Source: Bacillota bacterium
GTDB taxonomy: Bacteria; Bacillota; Sulfobacillia; RBS10-35; JAJYVN01
Direction: 5' to 3'
Length of the DNA: 46,872 nucleotides
Assembly (NCBI GenBank): GCA_021797775.1
Contig: JAJZZC010000012.1
Location: forward strand, 1-46,872
The translations under genes were made by a program, and so were the position numbers. Position 1 is the first letter of the stretch; every line of letters starts with the position of its first letter. Of the stretch, positions 32,613 to 42,597 are shown piece by piece. Below the pieces are notes generated by a model, which was not told the DNA's origin, searched no databases, and saw nothing but the letters and a program-made list of their open reading frames with translations.

Positions 32613-35600
32613 CTAGACCTCGCCGTGGCTCCAACCGCGCAGGAGCGCCTCGCGCGCCGCCTCCTGCTCCGCCGCACGCTTGGTCCGACCCCGTCCCATC
32701 CCCACGCGGCGCCCGCCCACGCGCACCTCACACTGCCAGACACGGGCGTGTTCCAGGCCTTCCATCGAGAGAACGTGGTAGGCGATCGGGCCGATAGAGG
32801 AACGCTGCACCGCGTCCTGGAGCTTCGCCTTGTAGTTGGCGTGTTCGTAGCCGTCGGACGCGGCGTCCAGGTCCGGGCGCAGCGAACGCAACACGAACTC
32901 CGTCGCCGCGCCGATGCCCTGGTCCAGGAAAATCGCACCCACCACGGCTTCGTACAGGTCCGCCAGGAAGTTGGGCCGCTTCCGCCCGCCGTTGCGCTCC
33001 TCACCCTTGCCCAACAGTGCGAAGCGGCCGAGCCCCAGCGCCTTGGAACGGGTGGCCAGGGTCGAGGCCCGCACCACCGCCGAGCGCAGGCGGGAGAGAT
33101 CTCCCTCCGGCATCTGTGGGAAGCGCTCAAACAGGTACTGGGCCACGGCGAGGTCCAGGACAGCGTCGCCCAGGAACTCCAGGCGCTCATTGGAAGAAAT
33201 GCCGTTCAGACCGCGCTCGTTCACGTACGAGGTATGGTAGAGCGCCTGCCGGAACCACCGGTCCTCGTTGACGTCCACGCCCAGTTCCCGTGCCAGTTGC
33301 GCCAGGCTCTCTTCCAGCGCGGGGGCGCGCGACCGCTGGGCGACGCGGGCAGAGCCTGGGTGGGCCGGGGTGGCCGCCGGGGCCCTCGCCTCCTCGCGCT
33401 GCGCCCCGGCGGCCGTCCCAGCCGCCTCATTGGTCGCCGCCCTGCCGCGCCGTCGGCGCCGACGCCGGTGCCGGCGGGCCGGTGCCGCAACGCCCTCGGC
33501 TGTTGCCTCCGGCGCCGCGGGCGCCGCAGGGGGGGGCTCCTCCGGGGTCCCCGCCTCCGGTGGCCGCGCGGCAACGGCCAGGGCATCACCCGCCGCCCGC
33601 TCCCCGGCTCCGACCGGGGGCGTCACGGACCCGAACTCGGCCCCCCGCTGCTGGCCGTGCCGGCGGCCGCCTCGCCGCCCCCGGCGGCGGCGGCGTCCAG
33701 GGCCCGCCGCCGTGCCAGGGTCCGGTCGACCCGGGCCTTCCGCAGCCGGAACCCCCGCCTCGACGGGCTCCCCCGCGCGCACGGGCGGCAGGGCCTCCGC
33801 GGTGACCGCAGGAGCGGCGGAGGCCGGCGGTGCGCTGACTGGTCGTTCCCCGGCCGCCTCGCCCACGCCCCTGCGGCGCCCCACCCGCTGCGCCCGTTGT
33901 GGGCCCGCCACCACGCCGTTCATCGCCGCCCGCAGGGCAGCCGTCGGACGCGGCGCGGCCCCGCTGGCCGCCGGGCCTGCCGCGTGACCCACGGCCGGCC
34001 CCCCGGGTGCGGGGGCGGCCGCGGGCCGGCCGGCGACGGCAGCGGCCGGGGGTCGCCCGGGCGCTCCCACCGGATCGGCCGCCGCAGGGGCAGCCGCCGG
34101 GGGTACGTCCCCCTGACCGCCGGACCCGCTCTCGCCCGAAGCGGTCGGCCCCGGCAGAGATGTCTGGGTGGACCCGGCCGAAGGCGCGGCCGGCGCATCC
34201 ATGGCTGCGTGGTCCGCACCCTCGCCCTTGGGCTGCCGCGGGCCGCGAGCAAACCGCCCGCGACCGGCACCCTTCCCCCCCGGCGCCGCTGGCAGAGATG
34301 GCGAAACGACCGACCCCGACCCAATCGCCCCGGTCTCCGCTTCCCGGCTACCGCTGCCCGCCGTGCCCGTGGCGGCACGTCCCGCCGGTTCCACCGGCAC
34401 GACCCGGGAGGGAACTTCCCGCACCTCAGGACCTGGCGCGGGGGCCGGTGCCGCGCGCGCCGCTGCCTGTACCCGCGGATCCGTCCCGGCCGGGACGCCC
34501 GCTGGCGCAGCGGGTGCGGCGGGTGCGGCGGGTGCGGCGGCCGGGACACCCCCCGCCTCCGCACCCGCGCGCTGCCGTGCGCCGCGCCCTGGTACGCCCG
34601 GACGGGCCCGCGCACCTGGGGGCGCCGGGGCGACGCCGGACGCCATACCAGGACGCGATGCGGAGGCAGGGGGCACGACGGCCGGACGGGACGGGTGGGC
34701 TACCGCCCCCCCCCTGCCGTCCACGCCGGGGACGGCGGGCGCCGCCTCCGCGGACCCTGCCTTCCCACGCGGGTCCGGCTGCTGCGGCGCGGCCCCGGCG
34801 CCGGGCGCTGGCGGGGGCGACGCGGCGGCCGGGTCCCCCGAGGCGTCCCCGGTTGCCGTGCGCGGCGCCGAGTCTGGCGCGTCCGGCACAGGGCCCTGGC
34901 GCCTTCTCCGCTGGGCGGCGGCGGGTGGCGTGTCTGCCGGCGCGGCGGGCGCGGCGGCGGAGGGGTTCAGACCATCAGCCCCCGCGACGGCCCTTGCCGA
35001 CGCAGCGGTGCGGGGCGGCTCGCCAGGACTCCGCCGCCGCTGCGCCGTCGGCCTGGCCCGGGAGGACTCGGTCGCCGCAGTCAACCGCCCTGGACGTGCC
35101 GCGCGGCCCGCGCCCGCATCCGCGCGGCCCCCCCCGGGCGCCCGCCGCCCCCCTTCGTCCCTGGCGGCCACCCGCGACGGCGCACTCTCGGGAACAGGGC
35201 CGGGGCGTCCAGGGGGCCCGCTCTGAGACGGACGGGCCGGCGTCGCCGCCGACGGGTTCGGGTCGGTGCGCCCCCCGCCACCGACCTGCGCCGCAGCGCG
35301 GCTGGCGCCGCGCCCCCGCGGCCGCGCATCGCCCGTCACTGGCGGTGCCGCTGTACCGTCGGGGGCGTCCGGCGCCGAGACGCCACCCCGGGACTGGGCG
35401 GCACGGGAGCCCGTCGCCCCCATGGCGTCTGCCGCGCGGCGCGGACGCCCCCGGCCCCGGGCGGGAACACGTGTGACGCCCTCTTCCCGTTGCCGCTCCG
35501 GCTGCGGAGGAGCCGCATCACCTCCCCGGGCCCGGCCCCCTCTGGTAGGGTCGCGACCAGATGCGACACTGCTGTCAGCCACCGGCCTCCCGGATTGCAC

Positions 35601-35915
35601 AGGCGCAAGTCCGGGGCTCAGCACCCCGGGGGCGGCGCTGCCTGAGGCACCGGCCGCCCGCCGCCCACCGCGCCCTGTGTCCGGGGATGCCGTGTGCGGA
35701 TCCACGCCCATCTCCTGTCGCGCGCGCCGGCTCTGGGACCGGGCGGGCGGGCGCCGATCCCCGTTCGGAGCTCCCCCCCCGCCTACGGGGGCACCGCCGC
35801 CTGCCGGGGCCCGCTCGCCCCCCGGTGCCCCGCCGTTCTGCCGGGGCACCGCCGCGGCGGCCGCGGGTGTCCCCGTCCCGCCGGCCGGTTCCCCCTGCGG
35901 CATCCGCCTCACCAT
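32613..35915 (-). CDS. rnc: RNase III with an 862-residue disordered N-terminal extension
   Basis: A 1100-residue protein, against about 230 for ordinary RNase III. The last 238 residues (32616-33329) are a complete enzyme: YHTSYVNERG, the signature SNERLEFLGDAVLDLAVA, the second acidic site LADLYEAVVGAIFLDQG, then a dsRNA-binding domain from NYKAKLQDAVQ to RTKRAAEQEAAREALL. It cleaves double-stranded RNA in rRNA and mRNA processing. The first 862 residues are almost only Ala, Pro, Gly, Arg, Ser, Val, Glu and Asp, with hardly any aromatic residue and no cysteine that I see, and basic clusters such as RRRRRGRRGGRR and RRHRRRRRRRGR near the junction. A GGTGAGGAG site 4 nt before the ATG at 35915 supports this start, and no good start lies near the catalytic domain. 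Gene order rnc-smc-ftsY is conserved. Confidence 0.9.
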   Translation of the reverse strand: MVRRMPQGEPAGGTGTPAAAAAVPRQNGGAPGGERAPAGGGAPVGGGGAPNGDRRPPARSQSRRARQEMGVDPHTASPDTGRGGRRAAGASGSAAPGVLSPGLAPVQSGRPVADSSVASGRDPTRGGRARGGDAAPPQPERQREEGVTRVPARGRGRPRRAADAMGATGSRAAQSRGGVSAPDAPDGTAAPPVTGDARPRGRGASRAAAQVGGGGRTDPNPSAATPARPSQSGPPGRPGPVPESAPSRVAARDEGGRRAPGGGRADAGAGRAARPGRLTAATESSRARPTAQRRRSPGEPPRTAASARAVAGADGLNPSAAAPAAPADTPPAAAQRRRRQGPVPDAPDSAPRTATGDASGDPAAASPPPAPGAGAAPQQPDPRGKAGSAEAAPAVPGVDGRGGAVAHPSRPAVVPPASASRPGMASGVAPAPPGARARPGVPGRGARQRAGAEAGGVPAAAPAAPAAPAAPAGVPAGTDPRVQAAARAAPAPAPGPEVREVPSRVVPVEPAGRAATGTAGSGSREAETGAIGSGSVVSPSLPAAPGGKGAGRGRFARGPRQPKGEGADHAAMDAPAAPSAGSTQTSLPGPTASGESGSGGQGDVPPAAAPAAADPVGAPGRPPAAAVAGRPAAAPAPGGPAVGHAAGPAASGAAPRPTAALRAAMNGVVAGPQRAQRVGRRRGVGEAAGERPVSAPPASAAPAVTAEALPPVRAGEPVEAGVPAAEGPGRPDPGTAAGPGRRRRRGRRGGRRHGQQRGAEFGSVTPPVGAGERAAGDALAVAARPPEAGTPEEPPPAAPAAPEATAEGVAAPARRHRRRRRRRGRAATNEAAGTAAGAQREEARAPAATPAHPGSARVAQRSRAPALEESLAQLARELGVDVNEDRWFRQALYHTSYVNERGLNGISSNERLEFLGDAVLDLAVAQYLFERFPQMPEGDLSRLRSAVVRASTLATRSKALGLGRFALLGKGEERNGGRKRPNFLADLYEAVVGAIFLDQGIGAATEFVLRSLRPDLDAASDGYEHANYKAKLQDAVQRSSIGPIAYHVLSMEGLEHARVWQCEVRVGGRRVGMGRGRTKRAAEQEAAREALLRGWSHGEV
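34500..34545 (-). repeat. 9-bp tandem repeats encoding Pro-Ala-Ala
   Basis: The unit GCGGGTGCG (plus strand) recurs about four times and encodes the APAAPAAPAAPAG segment of the RNase III extension. Such in-frame tandem units are prone to length change by slippage, one way the extension could have grown. Confidence 0.7.
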
Positions 35916-36683
35916 GCTCTCCTCACCACGGCATCCCCATTCTGAGAAAAAGGTGTACCAAGCCAGCGACAGGGCTTCGACGCAGCGCACTCTCCCGGCC
36001 CCGGGACACGGGTCAGCGATCACACGCCTCGGCGGGGGTGGTTATGCGGGGATACGGCTCCCCTGGGACGGGCCGAACGCCGGCCGTCCATCCTTCCGCC
36101 CGACGTCCGTCAACGGCACACGCAGCCCCCTCCGCCGGGGCCGTCCTTGGTGGCAGCCCACAAGCGTGGGGCACACGCCACGCGGCCCATCTAGCTTCGC
36201 CCAGAAGCCGTGCATCAGAGCAAGGGAAGCCCCCGACCAACCAGGCCGCGGCGGCCACGGCACGCCCACGCCTAGGGGGGAGGCCCGGCCTGCGGCGAAA
36301 CGCCAGGGCGCCATCCCGCGGAGCGGCCCACGCGTCGTCCGCTGGGCGGCGTCCGACGATGCGCGGCGGGTGGGGACGAATACAGCCCCCGAGCGGCCAC
36401 CAGGGACGGCCACGTGGGCAGAAAGAGCGCGCACCTCGCTGCGCCCACCGGTTCCGTCCTCGGAGGGGGTACCCCGTGGGGCGGACGGCGGCACGGGAGG
36501 CGACGACCGGGCAGTCCCCAGGGTAGCGGTGGCGGGCGGCATGCCCGCTGGGCACGGGCATGCGACCATGCCAGATGGTGCCCGCGCGCGAAAGCCCCCA
36601 CGTAGGCCTGCTGTCAGGCCAAACGGTCGTCCACGCAGGGGGGCACGGGCGCCGCGGCCGGGCTCCCGCGCGGCCACCGCCTC
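35916..36683. other. 768-bp gap between fabF and rnc, no gene seen
   Basis: Open frames exist on both strands but none has a ribosome-binding site or recognisable product. The minus strand near 35945-35965 has a short T-rich tract (CCTTTTTCTC), unusual here, which may be part of an rnc promoter or a terminator. No structured RNA was recognised. Confidence 0.5.
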
Positions 36684-37925
36684 TCACCCGTTCCACCGCC
36701 GGACCGCCAGGGTCACGTTGTGGCCGCCGAAGCCAAAGGAATTGGAGAGGGCCACATCCAACTCCGCGGCACGGGGGCGGTTTGGCACACAGTCGAGATC
36801 GCACGCGGGATCGGGATGCTCGTAGTTGATAGTGGGCGGAATCACGCCGGACTGCAGCGCGCGGATGCAGAGGATCAACTCCACGGCCCCCGCGGCGCCC
36901 AGCAGGTGGCCGGTCATGGACTTGGTCGAACTGACCGGCAGGCGGGCGGCACGCTCCCCGAACACCATCTTGATCGCCCCGACCTCCTCCCGGTCTCCGA
37001 CCGGCGTGGAGGTGGCATGGGCGTTGATGTAATCGACATCGTCGGGGCTCAGGCCGGCCTCCTCCATGGTCCGGCGCATCGCGCCCGACTGCCCCACGCC
37101 CCCGGGGGCGGGGTGTACGACGTGGTAGGCGTCGGCAGTCATGCCGTAGCCGATGATCTCTGCCTGAATGGTCGCCCCCCGGGCGCGAGCCGACTCCAAC
37201 GACTCCAGGATGAGGCAGCCGCCCCCTTCGCCGAGCACGAAGCCGTCGCGGTCGGCGTCGAAGGGACGGCAGGCCCGCACCGGCTCCTCGTTGCGTAAGG
37301 ACATCGCCTTCATCGCGCAGAAGCCGGCCATTGCCAGGGGTACGACAGCCGCCTCGGAACCGCCCGCGAACATCACGTCCGCATCGCCGCGCTGGATCGT
37401 GCGGAAGGCGTCACCGACGGCGTTGGCGGACGAGGAGCACGCCGTGACGGCCGTCACGTTGGGCCCGTGAGCACCCGTCACAATGGAGACTTGGGCGGAG
37501 GCCATGTTGGCGATCATCATCGGCACAAAGAACGGGCTGACGCGGTCGGGACCGCGCGTTGCCAAGATGTGGGACTGCTCAATGAGCGTCTCCATCCCGC
37601 CGATGCCAGTGCCCATCATCACACCAGTCCGATCCGCGTCCAGGCGGCCGAGATCGATCCCCGCGTCCCCGGCGGCCATCAGCGCGGTGGCCACGGCGAA
37701 CTGGGCAAAGCGATCCATGCGCCTGGCCTCCTTGCGGGGCAGCCAGCGCTCTGGATCGAAGCCCCTCACCTCCGCGGCGATGCGGCAGGGAAACGCCGAC
37801 GCATCGAAACGCGTGACCGGCCCGATGCCGCTGCGGCCCTCACACACGGCCCGCCAGAGTTCGTCCACGCCGACACCGAGCGGCGTGACCGCCCCCACCC
37901 CTGTAACCACCACTCTGCGAGCCAA
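36684..37925 (-). CDS. fabF: beta-ketoacyl-ACP synthase II
   Basis: Condenses malonyl-ACP with acyl-ACP in fatty-acid elongation. The 413-residue product has the thiolase-fold catalytic triad: Cys in VTACSSSANAVGDAF, His in INAHATSTPVGD and His in SMTGHLLGAAGAVELI, and ends with the glycine-rich NSFGFGGHNVTLAV. A TTG at 37925 with GGAGGTG 6 nt upstream gives MARRVVVTGVGAVTPLG as in relatives; a GTG at 37934 overlaps that site and is less likely. It follows acpP by 132 bp. Confidence 0.97.
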   Translation of the reverse strand: MARRVVVTGVGAVTPLGVGVDELWRAVCEGRSGIGPVTRFDASAFPCRIAAEVRGFDPERWLPRKEARRMDRFAQFAVATALMAAGDAGIDLGRLDADRTGVMMGTGIGGMETLIEQSHILATRGPDRVSPFFVPMMIANMASAQVSIVTGAHGPNVTAVTACSSSANAVGDAFRTIQRGDADVMFAGGSEAAVVPLAMAGFCAMKAMSLRNEEPVRACRPFDADRDGFVLGEGGGCLILESLESARARGATIQAEIIGYGMTADAYHVVHPAPGGVGQSGAMRRTMEEAGLSPDDVDYINAHATSTPVGDREEVGAIKMVFGERAARLPVSSTKSMTGHLLGAAGAVELILCIRALQSGVIPPTINYEHPDPACDLDCVPNRPRAAELDVALSNSFGFGGHNVTLAVRRWNG

Positions 37926-38057
37926 GGCCGACACCTCCGTTCACCCCGTTGCCTGCTGCGGCCAAACGGCATCCCCCGGCCCGGCCACCCTTGCCGGGGG
38001 GGTTCACCCGGGAATGGTGAGGCCCGCGACCCGGACGGGGCGCGCCGCGCGCCCGTC

Positions 38058-38300
38058 CTACTGCGCCGCGTGCTCCTGAATGTACTTGACGGCGTCGTTG
38101 ACGGTGGCGATCTTCTCGGCGTCCTCGTCGGGGATTTCGACCCCGAACTCCTCTTCCAGCGCCATGATCAACTCGACGATGTCCAGGGAGTCCGCGCCTA
38201 GGTCCTCGATAAACGAGGCCTCGGGGGTCACGTCCGCGTCCTCTGCGCTGAGTTGCTCGACAATGATCTTCTTGACTTTCTCGAACACGTCCTGGGCCAC
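38058..38300 (-). CDS. acpP: acyl carrier protein
   Basis: An 80-residue acidic carrier with the phosphopantetheine site [19 protein letters not shown]. The N-terminus [20 protein letters not shown] is typical. I place the start at a GTG (38300) with AAGGAGG 11 nt upstream; the frame is open to 38432, but that would add a basic, unrelated segment. It lies between fabG and fabF. Confidence 0.96.
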   Translation of the reverse strand: MAQDVFEKVKKIIVEQLSAEDADVTPEASFIEDLGADSLDIVELIMALEEEFGVEIPDEDAEKIATVNDAVKYIQEHAAQ

Positions 38301-38424
38301 CCTTACCGTCGCCTCCTTCAAGTCGCGGGACACTCTCCGCCTTCCCGCCGCCCGGGCACGCACCAAGCCTGGCGGGGCTACGCGCCGCCGTCGCCGATTC
38401 CTGCTTTGCGTGGCGGCGGGAGCA

Positions 38425-39168
38425 TCAGCCACCAGCGCTGAGACCGCCGTCGACCACCAGTACCGCCCCCGTGACGTAGGCCGCCTCGGGCGACACCAGG
38501 AAGCGGACGGCCGCGGCCACGTCCTCGGGGCGTCCCGCCCGTCCGAGCGGGACGCGGGCGAGCACCGCGTTGCGCACGGCCTCCGGGGTGGAGGCCGTCA
38601 TCTCGGTCTCGACCCAACCGGGAGCCACCGCATTGACCGTAATCTGCCGTGGCGCCAACTCCATTGCGGCGGTACGGGTCAGACCGATCAGCCCGGCCTT
38701 GGCGGCACTGTAGTTCGCCTGGCCCGGGTTGCCGACGAGGCCAGCCACGGAGGCCACGTTGACCACGCGCCCCCGGCGCTGACGCACCATCAGCTTGGCG
38801 GCCGCGCGCAAGCAGTAGAAGGCACCGTCGAGGTCGGCGCGCAGCACCTCATGCCAGTCCTCGTCCTTCATGCGCAACAGGAGCCCGTCCCTGGTCAACC
38901 CCGCGTTGTTGACCAAGACATCTACCTGTCCCCAGCGCTCTTGCGCCGCGGCGACCAGGGCGTCCGCATCCGCCCGCCGCGAGAGGTCCCCCGCCCAGGC
39001 GAAGGCCTCAGCGCCGCGGGCAGAGAGCCGCTCGACGACCTCCTGCGCCGCGTCGGCACGGTCGCGATAGCCGACCGCCACCCGCATGCCCGCCTCGCCG
39101 AGGGCCAGGCAGATTGCCCGCCCGATACCGCGCGCCCCTCCCGTCACCACAGCCACCGGACCGTCCAC
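38425..39168 (-). CDS. fabG: 3-oxoacyl-ACP reductase FabG
   Basis: An NADPH-dependent short-chain dehydrogenase reducing beta-ketoacyl-ACP. The 247-residue product has the cofactor motif [13 protein letters not shown], the NNAG motif in [17 protein letters not shown], catalytic Ser in [15 protein letters not shown] and the YSAAKAG Tyr-Lys pair, and ends [17 protein letters not shown]. The GTG at 39168 has a GGGGGGAT site 7-8 nt upstream. It lies between fabD and acpP. Confidence 0.97.
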   Translation of the reverse strand: MDGPVAVVTGGARGIGRAICLALGEAGMRVAVGYRDRADAAQEVVERLSARGAEAFAWAGDLSRRADADALVAAAQERWGQVDVLVNNAGLTRDGLLLRMKDEDWHEVLRADLDGAFYCLRAAAKLMVRQRRGRVVNVASVAGLVGNPGQANYSAAKAGLIGLTRTAAMELAPRQITVNAVAPGWVETEMTASTPEAVRNAVLARVPLGRAGRPEDVAAAVRFLVSPEAAYVTGAVLVVDGGLSAGG

Positions 39169-39266
39169 CGCGTGCCATCCCCCCCACTCCCCGCAGCCGT
39201 CGTTCGGCGGCGCCGGGCCGCGCACACCCCGTCACCACCACCCGCGCCCAGTGGCGGACAATCCCT

Positions 39267-40238
39267 TCAGGCCGCGCCCACCGCGGCCACGCACGCCCGC
39301 ACCCCGTCGGGGTCGCCAACGGGGAAGGTGCGTGCGCCGGGCAGGATCCGCGAGATGAACCCGCTGAGGGTCCGTCCCGGCCCCACCTCGGCGAAGGCAT
39401 CGCAGCCCAGCGCACCCAGCGCGCGCACGCTCTCCTCCCAACGCACGGGACTGCTCACCTGGCGCACCAAGGCGTCGCGCACCTCGGCCACCGATCCGAG
39501 AGCGCGCGCGTGGACGTTGGCCACCACGGGAATGGCGGGCGCGCGCAACGGGAGCGCGGCCACTTCCGGTTCCAGCCGGCGCTGCGCGGGCAGCATGAGC
39601 GGGCAGTGAAAGGGCGCGCTCACGGGCAGCACCTGCACACGCCGGGCTCCCACCCCCCGCCCCAGATCGACGGCGCGGCGCACCGCCTCGGCGTGGCCAC
39701 TGATCACGACCTGCCCGGGACAGTTCCAGTTGGCGGGCGCCAGTACCCAGCCACCAGTTGGCTCGGGGCCGCCATCGGCGCGCACCGCCTCCACGGCCAG
39801 CCGGCAGAGGTCTGCGACCCCAGATCCCTCCAGGCCGAGCACCGCCGCCATGGCCCCCACACCCACGGGGACCGCCTCCTGCATGAACCGGCCGCGCAGG
39901 TGCACTAACCGCGCAAGGTCAGGCAGCGAGGCGGCCCCGGCCGCCAGCAGCGCGCCGTATTCCCCAAGGGACAGGCCGGCCGCCGCAAAGGGCCGCACGC
40001 CCGCCTCGACCAGGGCGGCCCACGCCGCCGCGGACACCGCGAGCAGGGCCGGCTGCGTGACCTCCGTCTCCGCCAGGCGCTCCCCCGGTCCCTCCCAGCA
40101 GAGGCGCGCAAGGTCGAGGCCAGAGGCCGCTGCGGCCGTGTCGAAGGCGTCCCGGGCCGCCGGAAAGCCCTCGCAGAGCGAGCGGCCCATGCCCACGACC
40201 TGCGCGCCCTGCCCCGGAAACACGAACCCCAAGCGCAA
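39267..40238 (-). CDS. fabD: malonyl-CoA:ACP transacylase FabD
   Basis: Loads malonate onto ACP. A TTG start at 40238, with GAGGGGGAT 6 nt upstream, gives a 323-residue protein beginning MRLGFVFPGQGAQVVGMGRS. The nucleophile elbow reads GLSLGEYGALLAAG; many FabD proteins have His instead of the first Leu. The catalytic His is in VSAPFHCPLM, and GQVVISG and AFAEVGPGRTLSGF are family segments. Earlier starts up to 40301 are possible but unlike the family. Confidence 0.95.
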   Translation of the reverse strand: MRLGFVFPGQGAQVVGMGRSLCEGFPAARDAFDTAAAASGLDLARLCWEGPGERLAETEVTQPALLAVSAAAWAALVEAGVRPFAAAGLSLGEYGALLAAGAASLPDLARLVHLRGRFMQEAVPVGVGAMAAVLGLEGSGVADLCRLAVEAVRADGGPEPTGGWVLAPANWNCPGQVVISGHAEAVRRAVDLGRGVGARRVQVLPVSAPFHCPLMLPAQRRLEPEVAALPLRAPAIPVVANVHARALGSVAEVRDALVRQVSSPVRWEESVRALGALGCDAFAEVGPGRTLSGFISRILPGARTFPVGDPDGVRACVAAVGAA

Positions 40239-40353
40239 ACGCCCATCCCCCTCACCCTGAGGCGCCCCACCACCCACTCCGCCCGCCACGGCGGGCGCCA
40301 CCGGAGCAGAGGGCGCCCGCCGCGGCGCGGCCCGCGTGGAAAACGGCCCGACC

Positions 40354-41430
40354 CTACACCCAGCGCAGCACCGCTGCCCCCCAGGTCAGGCCGCCGCCGA
40401 AAGCCACCGTGAGCACGACGTCGCCGCGCCCCAACCGCCCTGCGGACACCGCCTCCGACAGCCCGATGGGAATGGAGGCCGACGAGGTGTTGCCGAAGCG
40501 ATCGATGTTCACCCAGACACGGTCCATAGGAAACCCGAACCGCCGCGCCGCCGCCTCGATGATGCGGTAGTTCGCCTGGTGGGGCACGAGCAGCTGGACG
40601 TCGGCCGCCGTCAATCCGGCACGGCGCAACGCCTCCTCGGCGACGTCCCCCATGATTTGCGTCGCGAAGCGGTATACCTCGCGGCCGTTCTGCTGAAAGG
40701 CGTTGAGCCCGGCAGCCAGGGTATCGGGGGTGGTGGGCAGGCGGCTGCCGCCGGCAGGCATCCGGAGCAACGGGCCCCCAGCGCCGTCGGCACCGAGGCA
40801 GGTGGACAGCACCCCGTAGCCCGCTGGCACTGGGCCCAGTACCGCAGCCCCCGCGCCATCACCCAGGAGCACCGCCGTGCTGCGGTCCCGCCAGTTGAGA
40901 ATACGGCTCAGCACCTCTGCGCCGATGACCAGGGCGTGGCCGGCGGACCCGGCGCGGATCGCGGCCTCGGCCATGGACAGCCCGTATAGGAAGCCGGTGC
41001 ATGCCGCCGAGATGTCCAACGCCGCGGCCCGACGGGCACCCAGCGCCTCCTGCAGCACGCAGGCCGTCGACGGGAATGCGTGATCGGGTGTCACCGTACC
41101 CACGACGATGAGGTCGAGGTCCGAGCCGGACAGCGCAGCCCGTTGCAGGGCCATCCGCGCCGCCGGAAGCGCCAGGTCCGAGGTCGCCTCGTCCGCCCGG
41201 GCCTGCCGGCGGGTGCGGATACCGGTGCGGGTGCGGATCCACTCATCACTGGTATCCATGACAGCCTGCAGATCGGCGTTGCTGACCTCGCGCTCGGGTA
41301 GGTGGTGCCCGACCCCGAGCACACCGACCGCCGCGACGGGCGGACGGGCGGGGTGCTCGCTCCAACCGAAACCGGAAACGAACCCCGGGCCAGTCGCTGG
41401 GGTGGCCGCGACACCGTCCCCCTCAGGCAT
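40354..41430 (-). CDS. fabH: beta-ketoacyl-ACP synthase III
   Basis: Starts fatty-acid synthesis by condensing an acyl-CoA primer with malonyl-ACP. The Cys-His-Asn triad is visible: Cys in LDISAACTGFLYGLSMA, His in LLVPHQANYRIIEAAA and Asn in NIDRFGNTSSASIPI. Length is 358 residues, with about 30 extra residues before VGVLGVGHHLPEREVSN. The ATG at 41430 overlaps the plsX stop by 8 bp (ATGCCTGA), so translation is probably coupled. Confidence 0.97.
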   Translation of the reverse strand: MPEGDGVAATPATGPGFVSGFGWSEHPARPPVAAVGVLGVGHHLPEREVSNADLQAVMDTSDEWIRTRTGIRTRRQARADEATSDLALPAARMALQRAALSGSDLDLIVVGTVTPDHAFPSTACVLQEALGARRAAALDISAACTGFLYGLSMAEAAIRAGSAGHALVIGAEVLSRILNWRDRSTAVLLGDGAGAAVLGPVPAGYGVLSTCLGADGAGGPLLRMPAGGSRLPTTPDTLAAGLNAFQQNGREVYRFATQIMGDVAEEALRRAGLTAADVQLLVPHQANYRIIEAAARRFGFPMDRVWVNIDRFGNTSSASIPIGLSEAVSAGRLGRGDVVLTVAFGGGLTWGAAVLRWV

Positions 41431-42532
41431 CGGCGCCGCCCCCCTCGGGTACAGCCGGCGTGGGGCGGGTGGCAGACCGGGAGCGCGCGGACGCCGGTGC
41501 CGCCTCCCTGCCCGCTGCGCCCGGAACCGCGGCGCCCTCCGCCAGCGCCCCAGCGATGGATGGGATGACCCCGCTCCCGACCACCCGCGCCGCCGCCAGC
41601 ACCCCGTTCTTCATCGCCCGGGCATCCGAGCTTCCGTGGCACTTGACACATACCCCGTTGACCCCGAGGAGCGGCACCCCGCCGTACTCCGCGTAGTCCA
41701 TCCGTTTGCGCAGCCCACGCAGTGTCCGGGCGGCCAGGGCCGCACCCAGGAGGGTCAGTAGGCCCGAATGCCGCAGTTCATAGCCCATCACCTGGGACAC
41801 GCCTTGTCCCACGCCCTCGATGGCCTTGAGCACGATGTTGCCGACGAACCCGTCGGTGACCACCACGTGGCAGTCGCCCCGAAAGAGGTCTCGCCCCTCG
41901 ACGTTGCCCGTGAAGTTCAGGCCGCTTCGCTCCAGGAGCGCGTATGCCTCGCGCATCACCCCCGTGCCCTTGCGCCGCTCGGTCCCCACGTTGAGCAAAC
42001 CGACGCGCGGCTGCGGCACCCCGCGCACGAGCTGGGCGTAGAGGCTCCCCATGACGCCATAGTCGTACAGGTTGCGGGCGTCCGCATCCATGTTTGCCCC
42101 GATATCCAGTAGCACGCACCCGCGCGCGTCCACCGTCGGGAGGACGACAGGCATCGCCGGGCGAGCGACGCCGGCGATGCGCCCCCAGGTCAGAAGGCTC
42201 CCCGCCATCAACGCGCCGGTGTTGCCCGCAGAGACGAAGGCCTCGGACTCCCCCTGCTTACAGAGCGCCAAGCCGACCGCCAGCGACGAATCGCGCTTGT
42301 GGGTGAAGGCGGCGGCCGGGGCTTCCTCGGGCCCGATGACCTCGCTCGCCGGCACCGGGCGGACGCGCGCGCGCACCGGCGGCGGCAGGCCCTGCAGCAA
42401 CGGCTCGACGGCCTGAGGCTGCCCGACCAACGCCACCGTGAGCGCCGGGTCCGCGGCGAGCGCGTCGAGGACGCCGCGCACGGGTGCGGCGGGGGCATGG
42501 TCGCCCCCCATCGCGTCCACGGCGATCCGCAT
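41423..42532 (-). CDS. plsX: phosphate acyltransferase PlsX
   Basis: Converts acyl-ACP to acyl-phosphate, the first step of phospholipid synthesis with PlsY. The 369-residue product begins MRIAVDAMGGDHAPAAPVRG and has FVSAGNTGALMAGS, LLDIGANMDA, LLNVGTERRKGTGV, VVVTDGFVGNIVLKAIEG and YGGVPLLGVNGVCVKCHGSS. About 40 C-terminal residues are an Ala/Pro-rich extension. The ATG at 42532 matches the family. It heads the plsX-fabH-fabD-fabG-acpP-fabF operon. The regulator fapR, which precedes plsX in Bacillus, is absent here. Confidence 0.97.
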   Translation of the reverse strand: MRIAVDAMGGDHAPAAPVRGVLDALAADPALTVALVGQPQAVEPLLQGLPPPVRARVRPVPASEVIGPEEAPAAAFTHKRDSSLAVGLALCKQGESEAFVSAGNTGALMAGSLLTWGRIAGVARPAMPVVLPTVDARGCVLLDIGANMDADARNLYDYGVMGSLYAQLVRGVPQPRVGLLNVGTERRKGTGVMREAYALLERSGLNFTGNVEGRDLFRGDCHVVVTDGFVGNIVLKAIEGVGQGVSQVMGYELRHSGLLTLLGAALAARTLRGLRKRMDYAEYGGVPLLGVNGVCVKCHGSSDARAMKNGVLAAARVVGSGVIPSIAGALAEGAAVPGAAGREAAPASARSRSATRPTPAVPEGGGADA

Positions 42533-42597
42533 CCCTCTGCATCGCCTCGCTGTCCATCCGCTCGGCTCACCGCGTGGGCAACCGGCAAATCCCAGTG

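Noticed and set aside
32595-35645. 1016-codon plus-strand frame antisense to rnc
   Set aside because: It is a shadow of the GC-rich RNase III extension; it has no family similarity, whereas the minus strand ends in a complete RNase III and has a strong start.
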